10,876 nucleotides of DNA, from the NCBI GenBank assembly GCA_902490315.1, contig CABUDK010000037.1, forward strand, positions 1 through 10,876, written 5' to 3'. The notes under the pieces are model-generated. The model ran no database searches. It was given only the letters and a program-made list of their open reading frames with translations, and was not told where the DNA came from. Origin of the DNA: an uncultured Porphyromonas sp. (lineage in GTDB: Bacteria > Bacteroidota > Bacteroidia > Bacteroidales > Porphyromonadaceae). Of this stretch, positions 1 to 5,732 are shown in pieces; position 1 is the stretch's first letter; every line of letters starts with the position of its first letter. The position numbers and the translations under genes were made by a program.

Positions 1-155
1 TCCTCAAGCACCTAGACATAGCGGAGGATGTGATCGGTCCTATCCAGATCGGACTAGCTAAGCCGATCTACTTCGCTGATCACGATGCAGACGTCAAGGA
101 CATTGTCAATATCACAGCGATGGCTTCGCTAGATTCGAACTCCTGCTTCGTCTAG
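1..155 (+). CDS. C-terminal end of a phosphotransacetylase-domain protein (phosphate acetyltransferase or NADP-dependent malic enzyme), 5' end outside window
   Basis: An open frame enters the window, gives 50 readable codons from position 3 and stops at TAG 153-155. The residues IGPIQIGLAKPIYF, followed by a V-x-DIVN motif, match the end of the PTA_PTB domain, where 'IGP..xGxxKP' and 'xx(D/E)IVN' are typical. That domain is found in phosphate acetyltransferase (acetyl-CoA/acetyl-phosphate interconversion) and, as a C-terminal non-catalytic domain, in MaeB-type malic enzymes; 50 residues cannot separate the two, and phosphate butyryltransferase is also possible. The tail (SLDSNSCFV) is slightly longer than the usual ending near '..AVVDAQ'. 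It is the only plus-strand gene here, is closed by the terminator at 182-219, and converges on yggS. Confidence 0.6.
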   Translation, partial: LKHLDIAEDVIGPIQIGLAKPIYFADHDADVKDIVNITAMASLDSNSCFV

Positions 156-181
156 TCCGTCGATCCACACGACAACAAGAG

Positions 182-219
182 GGAGATCCATCGCGGTGGA
201 TCTCCTTTTTTAGTTTTTT
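182..219 (+). terminator. Intrinsic terminator of the plus-strand gene
   Basis: A perfect 9-bp stem, GGAGATCCA (182-190) with TGGATCTCC (197-205), closes a six-base loop and is followed by TTTTTTAGTTTTTT (206-219). It lies 27 bases after the stop codon at 155. The second part of the T-tract (AGTTTT, 212-217) is also the in-register start of the repeat array that follows. Confidence 0.93.
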
Positions 220-312
220 CCGTATGAAACTCCAGTTTCATCTAGGAGAAACTACAGTGCCAAGGGTAAGAAACTACATTTTCATACGGGAGAAACTTCA
301 GTTCCATCTGGG
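218..312 (+). repeat. 22-bp tandem palindromic repeat array, copy 1
   Basis: Four units repeat with an exact 22-base period (starts 225, 247, 269, 291), each containing GAAACT-nn-AGTTYC or a decayed form. The first is the best: ATGAAACT (224-231), CC, AGTTTCAT (234-241), an 8-bp perfect dyad. The second and third have one intact arm (GAAACT) and a changed partner (AGTGCC, ATTTTC); the fourth has AGTTCC opposite GAAACT. The six or so bases between dyads are purine-rich on the plus strand (CTAGGA, GGGTAA, ACGGGA). The period, core and flank match the array at 9028-9159. It directly follows the terminator at 182-219. Confidence 0.85.
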
Positions 313-346
313 AAGGGAAATGATTGCGTAGGGGGAGGGTCCAAAG

Positions 347-389
347 AGAGGAGACTTAACCGCGTTTAATCAGCGATTAAGTCTCCTCT
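347..389 (-). terminator. Long perfect hairpin between convergent genes, possible terminator of yggS
   Basis: A perfect 13-bp stem, AGAGGAGACTTAA (347-359) with TTAAGTCTCCTCT (377-389), extends after one mismatch by CGC/GCG (361-363 with 373-375). On the minus strand it is followed only by TTTGG, so the U-tract is short and the terminator call is moderate. On the plus strand no T-tract follows. It begins 57 bases past the yggS stop. The stem core GAGACTT recurs in other 3' hairpins of this window. Confidence 0.6.
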
Positions 390-393
390 GCGT

Positions 394-426
394 GGGGGGG
401 GCGTCTGACTCTTGTCAGGGGGGGGG
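394..426. other. Two homopolymeric G tracts flanking a small hairpin
   Basis: A run of eight G (394-401) and a run of nine G (418-426) bracket CTGAC-TCTT-GTCAG (405-418), a 5-bp stem with a 4-base loop. The segment lies between the yggS stop at 447 and the 13-bp hairpin at 347-389. The G-rich strand could form a quadruplex and the tracts are prone to slippage; no reading frame or promoter is seen here that slippage would control. Confidence 0.6.
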
Positions 427-446
427 TGGTTGAGAGCTAGGCTGAG

Positions 447-1112
447 TTAGTATTGTCGCTCGCCAAAGATGGCGGTGCCGATGCGTACGATCGTGGAACC
501 AGCCTCTACGGCTATAGGCCAGTCACTGCTCATGCCCATGGAGAGTTCGTCCCATGCGATCTCGGGGTAGCGCTCACGTAGCTCCGTCTGTAGAGTGCGG
601 AGCGTGTCAAACTCGTGACGTATCTGCTCTTTGTCTTCTGTCAGCGTCGCCATACCCATCAAGCCGCAGATGGTGATGCGCTCCCGCCACTCGGGAGTCG
701 CTAGGTAGTGATCCACGAGTGCTAGGAGCTCTGCGTGGTCTAATCCGCTCTTGCTCTCCTCCTGTGCTATCTTGTACTGCAGGAGGATGCGCAGCTGGCG
801 GTCGAAGCGGTTCGCCTGCTTGACGATCTCCTTGAGGAGTGACTCAGAGTCGACGCTCTCGATGAGGGAGACGTAGGGGACGATATACTTGACCTTGTTG
901 CGCTGGAGGGTGCCGATGAAGTGCCACTGGATGTCTTCGGGGAGCTGGGGAGCTTTTTCGGCAAGCTCTTGCGCACGATTCTCGCCGAAGAGTCGCTGAC
1001 CTGCTTCGTAAGCCTCACGGACGGACTCGACGGGGTGAAACTTGGAGACGGCCACGAGCTGCACCTGCTCTGGTATCTGACTCCGTATCTCTGCTAGACG
1101 CTCTGCGATCAT
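447..1112 (-). CDS. yggS: YggS/PLPBP-family pyridoxal-phosphate homeostasis protein
   Basis: YggS/PROSC proteins are cytoplasmic single-domain TIM-barrel proteins that bind PLP without known catalysis and buffer the free cofactor. Visible signatures are VAVSKFHP with the PLP-binding Lys (K24 from the start chosen here), LFGENRAQE, WHFIGTLQRNK, and the C-terminal phosphate-binding block SMGMSSDWPIAVEAGS followed by VRIGTAIFGER. The frame can be extended upstream to a TTG at 1142, but ATG at 1112 (MIAERLAEIRSQIP) gives the normal YggS N-terminus and 221 residues, so it is preferred. The extended start would abut the U-tract of the upstream terminator (1145-1182). No Shine-Dalgarno sequence is seen, which is usual in Bacteroidota. 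No TAnnTTTG box was found just upstream, so its promoter is unknown; readthrough from the DUF4494 gene is possible. Confidence 0.95.
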   Translation of the reverse strand: MIAERLAEIRSQIPEQVQLVAVSKFHPVESVREAYEAGQRLFGENRAQELAEKAPQLPEDIQWHFIGTLQRNKVKYIVPYVSLIESVDSESLLKEIVKQANRFDRQLRILLQYKIAQEESKSGLDHAELLALVDHYLATPEWRERITICGLMGMATLTEDKEQIRHEFDTLRTLQTELRERYPEIAWDELSMGMSSDWPIAVEAGSTIVRIGTAIFGERQY

Positions 1113-1144
1113 GATGTGTAGGGGGATTTGAGATTGGTACAATA

Positions 1145-1182
1145 CAAAAAGAGACTGCTACCTGTCTCTAGGTAACAGTCTC
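1145..1182 (-). terminator. Intrinsic terminator of the DUF4494 gene, just before yggS
   Basis: The stem GAGACTG (1151-1157) with CAGTCTC (1176-1182) continues after one mismatch as TACC/GGTA around an eight-base loop. Read on the minus strand it is followed by TTTTTGTATT. It starts 15 bases past the DUF4494 stop and ends about 33 bases before the yggS ATG, so it separates or attenuates the two genes. Confidence 0.82.
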
Positions 1183-1196
1183 GAAGTAGGGATTGA

Positions 1197-1649
1197 TTAC
1201 TCGTTGGGCTTAGAGAAGTCTATCGGCCATGCATCCATGATGATGGTCTCGGTGATGGAGGCTATCTCGTAGGGTGAGAGGGTCGTAGACATCTCCTTCT
1301 CTAGGCGATTGAGGGCGTTGGGCAGGCTGTCGCTCTGCACGATCATAGCTGCAGCGGTGCGCTTCTCGATGCCTTTGGCTTCGTCTAGAGAGATGAAGTT
1401 GACCTTGCAGCGATAGAAGCGATCGTCCTCGGGGTGATCAGAGAGGAAGAGCTCAGCGAGCTTGATCCGCTTGATCGTATTGATGATGAGTTCGCCTAGA
1501 GAGGTAAAGGGCGTGAGCTCCTTGGTGAGTCTCTCTTCTATCTCCGTATAGGTGTCGCCCTGTACAAGGTACCCCTCGGAGGTACGCTTGGGCGTTCCGT
1601 TGTCGACCATCTTCTCGTAGGTCACCTTGCATTCAAACCAATTGGCCAT
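1197..1649 (-). CDS. DUF4494 domain-containing protein
   Basis: A 150-residue cytoplasmic protein with no signal peptide or membrane segment. It matches the DUF4494 pattern known almost only from Bacteroidota: an N-terminal WFECKVTYEK strand, a central FYRCKVNFISLDE-x-x-G-x-EK segment, and a C-terminal YEIASITETIIMD motif. The family has no established function, and nothing in the neighbourhood supplies one. ATG 1649 is the only reasonable start, giving the usual 'M(A)xWFE(C/V)KV' opening. A TATCTTTG box 37 bases upstream (1687-1694) suggests its own promoter, and an intrinsic terminator follows (1145-1182), so it may be a single-gene unit with partial readthrough into yggS. Confidence 0.9.
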   Translation of the reverse strand: MANWFECKVTYEKMVDNGTPKRTSEGYLVQGDTYTEIEERLTKELTPFTSLGELIINTIKRIKLAELFLSDHPEDDRFYRCKVNFISLDEAKGIEKRTAAAMIVQSDSLPNALNRLEKEMSTTLSPYEIASITETIIMDAWPIDFSKPNE

Positions 1650-1686
1650 ATAGTTGCTATTCGTCTAAAAAGTGAATTGATGTAGG

Positions 1687-1694
1687 CAAAGATA
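1687..1694 (-). promoter_or_regulatory. Bacteroidota-type -7 box for the DUF4494 gene
   Basis: The minus strand reads TATCTTTG, an exact match to the Bacteroidota -7 consensus TAnnTTTG. It ends 37 bases before the ATG at 1649. A -33 element is weak: the nearest TTG lies only 16 bases upstream instead of about 19-20. The call rests on the -7 box and its place in an 86-base gap. Confidence 0.55.
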
Positions 1695-1735
1695 CGGATT
1701 TATTGAGATGCAAGAAAGACCCAAAGGATAGGAGA

Positions 1736-2449
1736 TTACGCCTGCATGAGGTCACGTAGGAGTACCTTGAGACGTACGAGCGAAGGCTTGACGAGGAGGT
1801 AAGAGGTACTGGCTCCGAGGGTTACACCGATGAGCGGAGCCTTGCGTCCGATCCAAGCGGTGATGCCTCCCTTGGCAGAGAGGATCAAGAGACGCTTTGA
1901 GATCTCTACAATGACCTTGTCGATGGGGGAGCGGTTGCCTACGTAGGGCATAGGCGTTATGGAGACTTGCCCCTTATATGAGCGACAAGCGCTGTGGAGG
2001 AGTGCATCAGCCTCTTGTATGCCTAGCATGCTGCCCATCATAAAGGTTATACGCGCCTTGGTCTCTGCCGTTACGGTTCCATAGGAGTAGAAGTCGTCCC
2101 AGCCGTAGAGGTAGGCGAGCTTCTGTATGAGGAGGACGAGGTTGACACTGTACTGCGCTAGCTCTGTCGGTATGCCGACCCATGTAGCTATGCAGCCTGT
2201 GAGACTGCTTCCTGCCGAACCCATAGCTAGGAGTTCGGTATGGCGATTTATCTCTTGGTTCGCAATATGGTTAAGGACCTTGACCGAGAGGAAGCGGTGG
2301 GGAGGCTCCGTGGCGAGCTGCTCTAGCTCAGTGATAGAGAGAAAGGGGTAGAGCACATCGGTGAGCCACTCGACACGATTGACCTGCGCCATATTGGCCC
2401 CGAGAACAAGGTCTAGGAGACGATCCCAAGCTTTGGAAGATAGTGACAT
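1736..2449 (-). CDS. EcsC-family protein
   Basis: A 237-residue protein resembling the EcsC family (named for Bacillus subtilis EcsC, biochemical role unknown). Family-like features are the Gly/Ala-rich hydrophobic stretch at residues 76-98 (MGSAGSS..., ending IPTELA), then a conserved-looking AQYSVNLVLLIQKLAYLYGW segment (98-117), an acidic patch after it, a 'FMMGSMLGIQEA' helix near 136-147, and a C-terminal Gly-rich hydrophobic segment ending in KP (203-222, APLIGVTLGASTSYLLVKP). The two hydrophobic segments suggest membrane association; there is no signal peptide. The start lies 22 bases after the stop of the FadL-like gene, with no terminator between them, so the two are probably co-transcribed. 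No clear terminator was found after it. Confidence 0.75.
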   Translation of the reverse strand: MSLSSKAWDRLLDLVLGANMAQVNRVEWLTDVLYPFLSITELEQLATEPPHRFLSVKVLNHIANQEINRHTELLAMGSAGSSLTGCIATWVGIPTELAQYSVNLVLLIQKLAYLYGWDDFYSYGTVTAETKARITFMMGSMLGIQEADALLHSACRSYKGQVSITPMPYVGNRSPIDKVIVEISKRLLILSAKGGITAWIGRKAPLIGVTLGASTSYLLVKPSLVRLKVLLRDLMQA

Positions 2450-2471
2450 GGTTCTGTAGTTATAGAAAGGT

Positions 2472-4085
2472 TTAGAACTTAAAGCCGAAGGTTGCTACTC
2501 CGTAGATGCGGTGCTTCTGTAGCTGGATAGCTTGAGGCGTCGTGAGCTGCTCTCCATTGTCCGCATAGTAACGTGTCGGGAAGGGGTACATGTGAGACTT
2601 TTGTCCCTGATAGACGACCGCTAGGTCTATATAAGAGGAGGGAGAGAAGCGCCAGCCTATTCCGCCCGTGACGCCGTAGCCCATGCCGACGATCTCGTAG
2701 TGCGGCACGGTGCCAGCCTCGTTGACCGGGATCTTGGCACTCTGCTTAGGATCGGAGTCGAAGCTAGACTTCATAGGAGCTTGTCTCCAGTAGCCACCCG
2801 CACGGATACTGAACTGAGGAGATATTCTCAGCTCGCCACCGAGACGTAGCGTGCTCTGCATGGGAGCGAAGTAGTCCTTCATCAGTTTGTTGTCATCGAC
2901 AAAGGGGCCATAGGTGTCTTTGAGCTGGATGCCCGAGTAGTTGGCTAGCTCATAGTCGAGACTCAGCATGCCGTGTCGTCCGACGAAGGCTCCACTGAGG
3001 ATGACCTTTGTAGGGGTCTGTAGCTGGTAGCTCCAAGCGGCATCGCCAGGTGTCTGATCCTTTTTAGTCCAATCTTTCTCGGGTAGAGGCTTGTCCTCCT
3101 TGTCTACTCGTGGGTGTCGAGACTCGGCTCCTGCTACGTAGTTGTCTTGCAGTGAGAACCATGTGGGCGTTTGGACTGCAGCTCCCAGGCGTAGATGGTC
3201 TGAGAGACGAGCGATCAAGCCGAAGCTAACTGATGCGCCTGAGCCAGAAGTGCGAAGCTCGTTGGCCAGCTCCAGGTAATCCTTGTCTATGAAGTCTTCG
3301 CCGTAGTAGGAGTTCATCCGATAGTCTAGCGCACTGAGCTTGACTCCTAAGCCGAAGTATAGGCGGTCGTTGTAGTTAAGTCCGCAGGTGAAGTCAAAGT
3401 CCTGAATGCCGCCACGCTCGTTGACTCGTAACTGCGAATTGCTAGGCCCTAATATACCGCCCTTATCACTGTAGTTGAAGGCGCTCTCGTAGAAGCCCTC
3501 TGGGCGCTGCACTGTCCATCCAGCTCCATGTCCTAGTATGGAGAGCCAAGGTGCGGGGACGCTCCCATAAGCGTTCTTGCCAAGGAGATCCATGGAGGAG
3601 ACATTGGTAGGGGTGATAAAGGCGGCGTAGTCTGCTAGTGAGAAGTCCGTAATCTGATGGTTGCTAATGTCAAAAGAGCGGGCGAAGCTCTGGCGCTGGT
3701 AAAAACCTAGAGCGAGGTTGAAGGATAGGCCAGATCCTCTGAGCGGTGTAGCTAGCACGACTGACATATTACCACTGAAGGCAGTGCGACCCTTCTTGTA
3801 CTGCTCTTTGTACCAAGTGGCTTGGTCAAGGTTCTGCCCGAAAGCGATGGTGCCCTGTATCTCGTTACTGCGGAAGAGCCCTAGACCTGCGGGGTTTTGT
3901 CTCAAGCTACCATAGTCAGCCCCTACAGCGCCGAAGGCTCCACCCATAGCTTGGTAGCGAGCCGTCCCGTCGAGCGTTTCGGTGCTAAAGCGTAGCGCAT
4001 TGTCATGAGTCTGTGCGGATAGGTAGCTTCCTGTGATGAGTAGGATGGCTGAGCTTATGAGGGGAATGAAATAGTGTCGAAGCAT
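2472..4085 (-). CDS. OmpP1/FadL-family outer-membrane protein, Bacteroidota type
   Basis: A 537-residue beta-barrel protein. Residues 1-24 are a signal peptide (short basic start, hydrophobic core ending SYLSA before Q25). The mature N-terminus carries YQAMGGAFGAVGADYGS and then NPAGLGLFRSNE (N64-P65-A66), the hatch-region signature of the FadL/OmpP1/TodX family. The rest alternates Gly-rich amphipathic strands (for example LSFNLALGFYQRQ, LYFGLGVKLSALDYR, YGVATFGFKF) and ends in Phe, as outer-membrane barrels do. E. coli FadL imports long-chain fatty acids; Bacteroidota members have uncertain substrates and are sometimes labelled hemin receptors, so no substrate is claimed. It is followed 22 bases later by the EcsC-family gene. 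No TAnnTTTG box was found in the 99 bases upstream, which hold a long hairpin instead. Confidence 0.87.
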   Translation of the reverse strand: MLRHYFIPLISSAILLITGSYLSAQTHDNALRFSTETLDGTARYQAMGGAFGAVGADYGSLRQNPAGLGLFRSNEIQGTIAFGQNLDQATWYKEQYKKGRTAFSGNMSVVLATPLRGSGLSFNLALGFYQRQSFARSFDISNHQITDFSLADYAAFITPTNVSSMDLLGKNAYGSVPAPWLSILGHGAGWTVQRPEGFYESAFNYSDKGGILGPSNSQLRVNERGGIQDFDFTCGLNYNDRLYFGLGVKLSALDYRMNSYYGEDFIDKDYLELANELRTSGSGASVSFGLIARLSDHLRLGAAVQTPTWFSLQDNYVAGAESRHPRVDKEDKPLPEKDWTKKDQTPGDAAWSYQLQTPTKVILSGAFVGRHGMLSLDYELANYSGIQLKDTYGPFVDDNKLMKDYFAPMQSTLRLGGELRISPQFSIRAGGYWRQAPMKSSFDSDPKQSAKIPVNEAGTVPHYEIVGMGYGVTGGIGWRFSPSSYIDLAVVYQGQKSHMYPFPTRYYADNGEQLTTPQAIQLQKHRIYGVATFGFKF

Positions 4086-4112
4086 AGTTTATATGTATGA
4101 GTGTATAAACGA

Positions 4113-4169
4113 ATGAGACTTGACCATTAGTCAGAACCTGCGTGCGGTGGCTAATGATACAAGTCTCAT
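4113..4169 (-). terminator. Long stem-loop after the Tyr/Ser-rich gene
   Basis: The outer stem ATGAGACTTG (4113-4122) pairs perfectly with CAAGTCTCAT (4160-4169); an inner stem CATTAG (4125-4130) pairs with CTAATG (4151-4156), with a GC-rich loop between. On the minus strand it is followed by TCGTTTATAC, a poor U-tract. It starts 15 bases after the stop of the gene ending at 4185 and 27 bases before the FadL-like start, so it could terminate transcription or mark an mRNA processing or protection site. Confidence 0.6.
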
Positions 4170-4184
4170 ACTTAGAAATGTCTA

Positions 4185-5630
4185 CTATCGGCGTCCTCTA
4201 GCACTGCGACTAGAAGAGGAGCTACTGGACGAGCCACTGCTCCGTGAAGAGGAGGACGAAGATCCAAAGCTGCTAGAGGATGATCTAGAGTTGCTAGGGG
4301 AGTCGTAACTACGACTGCTGCGAGATGAGGAGCTAGATGAGCTTCCCTGCCAGCTTCTGTTCCCTCGATTAGAGCGTACAGAGGAGGAAGTATTGTTTTC
4401 GCGATAACTTCTACTACTTGGAGCATCGTAGCGTCTGCTGTTACTTGGGGTGTCGTAGCTTCTGCGATTTCTTGGTGTCTCATAGTTACCACGACGTGAG
4501 CGAGAAGACTCTATACTATTATAGTTGCGATTCGATGGAGAGACCTGTCGTTCCTGTCTGATGGAGGTGGCATCCTCAAAGTAGGACCCACGGCGTGAAC
4601 GAGAAGACTCTTGTCTGTAACCCTCCGAAGCTCTGCGCTGTATGCCACTAGACTGATCGTACGATCCACGAGCACTACGTCCCTGCGTATTGTCATAGAT
4701 ACGATTGCGATCATCCTTCCAGAAGTTGCCACGATCAGCTACCTCTTTGCGGCTATAAGTAGACTGATCTAGCGAACCTCTACGAGCGTTGCCTGAGAGT
4801 GTGCCTTGGTTGCCGCGTGAGGCCCGCGGATTGCTGCTATCATAGTAGCTACTACCTATGCGACCATTAGAGTAGTAAGTTGAGGGCTTGACGTAGCTAC
4901 CATAGTATGGATCGTAGATGCCGTAAGAGCCTGCGTAGTACCCGTCCCAATATCCATGATTATAACCAGCTCCGTAACCATAGCCTCCGTAGTGCGGATA
5001 GTATCCGTACCAATAGCTACCGCCCCAAGACCAAGGATTGGTGTACCAAATAGAAGGTCCCCAATAGTTGTATCCACCCCAGCTGTAAGGATAGGCGTAT
5101 CGGTTTGTGTACCATGGATACCAAGAGCTGTACCACATATAGTCATAGTAGTAGTCCCACGATGGATACCAGCCAGGACTCCATAGGTTGATGGAGATGC
5201 CGACAGGATTATAGCGGTCAGCTACGTAGTCGTAACGGTCGGGATAGTTATAAATCCCGTAGGTGCCATCCTCGTCGTAGTATACATCTACATTGTCAGA
5301 GTCGTATATGTATACTGTAGCGGGATTGTGAAAGCGCATGATGCGTCGGCTATACTTGCCTACACCTTTCTTAGTCTGTGATGAGGAGTAGCTACGTCCT
5401 CGCTCACCTTGATACTCCTCTCCACGGTGATTGTAAGCGTCGAGAGGGTCTTGGTTGTCATACAGGTTCTCTGCATCGCCCCACAGGTCGTTAGAGCGAT
5501 TATCTTGCTGAGATGCCTTAGAGGGGACGTAATATACGTCGTCATCCCAGTCCACCTGTGCCGCACTCCATATGTATGATGAGAGGGCGACGATCACGAG
5601 TAGAGATATAGATCTTGTTAGCCTCATCAT
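4185..5630 (-). CDS. Secreted low-complexity protein: Tyr/Trp/Gly-rich centre, Ser/Arg-rich C-terminus
   Basis: No enzyme family was recognised in this 481-residue protein. It starts with two consecutive ATG codons and a signal peptide (residues 1-25, hydrophobic core then WSAAQ). An acidic linker (26-70) precedes a short, more ordinary region (about 90-150, with FHNPATVYIYD and ISINLWSPGW). Residues 150-265 are extremely rich in Tyr, Trp and Gly. Residues 265-481 are Ser/Arg/Asn-rich with near-repeats SRSRRG(S/N)Y (344-350, 377-383) and SYD(T/S)PSNSR (391-399, 441-449), ending in serine runs and ARGRR. No T9SS C-terminal domain and no lipobox are present, so export past the inner membrane is supported but final location is not. 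Similar Bacteroidota proteins are sometimes labelled vitellogenin-like because of the serine runs; that label says nothing about function. It lies 102 bases after pepK with no clear promoter of its own. Confidence 0.85.
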   Translation of the reverse strand: MMRLTRSISLLVIVALSSYIWSAAQVDWDDDVYYVPSKASQQDNRSNDLWGDAENLYDNQDPLDAYNHRGEEYQGERGRSYSSSQTKKGVGKYSRRIMRFHNPATVYIYDSDNVDVYYDEDGTYGIYNYPDRYDYVADRYNPVGISINLWSPGWYPSWDYYYDYMWYSSWYPWYTNRYAYPYSWGGYNYWGPSIWYTNPWSWGGSYWYGYYPHYGGYGYGAGYNHGYWDGYYAGSYGIYDPYYGSYVKPSTYYSNGRIGSSYYDSSNPRASRGNQGTLSGNARRGSLDQSTYSRKEVADRGNFWKDDRNRIYDNTQGRSARGSYDQSSGIQRRASEGYRQESSRSRRGSYFEDATSIRQERQVSPSNRNYNSIESSRSRRGNYETPRNRRSYDTPSNSRRYDAPSSRSYRENNTSSSVRSNRGNRSWQGSSSSSSSRSSRSYDSPSNSRSSSSSFGSSSSSSRSSGSSSSSSSSRSARGRR

Positions 5631-5672
5631 GGTATTTGTTGGTTTAGGGTTTGAAATCTGTTAAGTTGGTCA

Positions 5673-5709
5673 CTGAGGGGAGGTCTCTTAAGGAGACTCT
5701 CCCCCTCAG
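5673..5709 (-). other. Imperfect hairpin downstream of pepK
   Basis: CTGAGGGG (5673-5680) pairs with CCCCTCAG (5702-5709), and inside it AG-GTCTC pairs with GAGAC-CT with a one-base bulge around a TTAAG loop (5688-5692). On the minus strand it follows the pepK stop by 23 bases but is not followed by a U-tract. It may be a weak terminator or an RNA processing site between pepK and the downstream low-complexity gene. Confidence 0.5.
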
Positions 5710-5732
5710 CCACCTTTGCCTACTTAGAGTGT

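Noticed and set aside
1113..1142. Ten extra codons at the yggS start (TTG at 1142)
   Set aside because: The ATG at 1112 gives the normal family N-terminus, and the extension begins almost inside the terminator U-tract of the upstream gene.
4172..5566. Several frames of 68-106 codons overlapping the low-complexity gene in other frames
   Set aside because: They follow from the biased Ser/Arg and Tyr/Gly codons of the real gene; none has a domain, and the main frame has a signal peptide and a consistent start.
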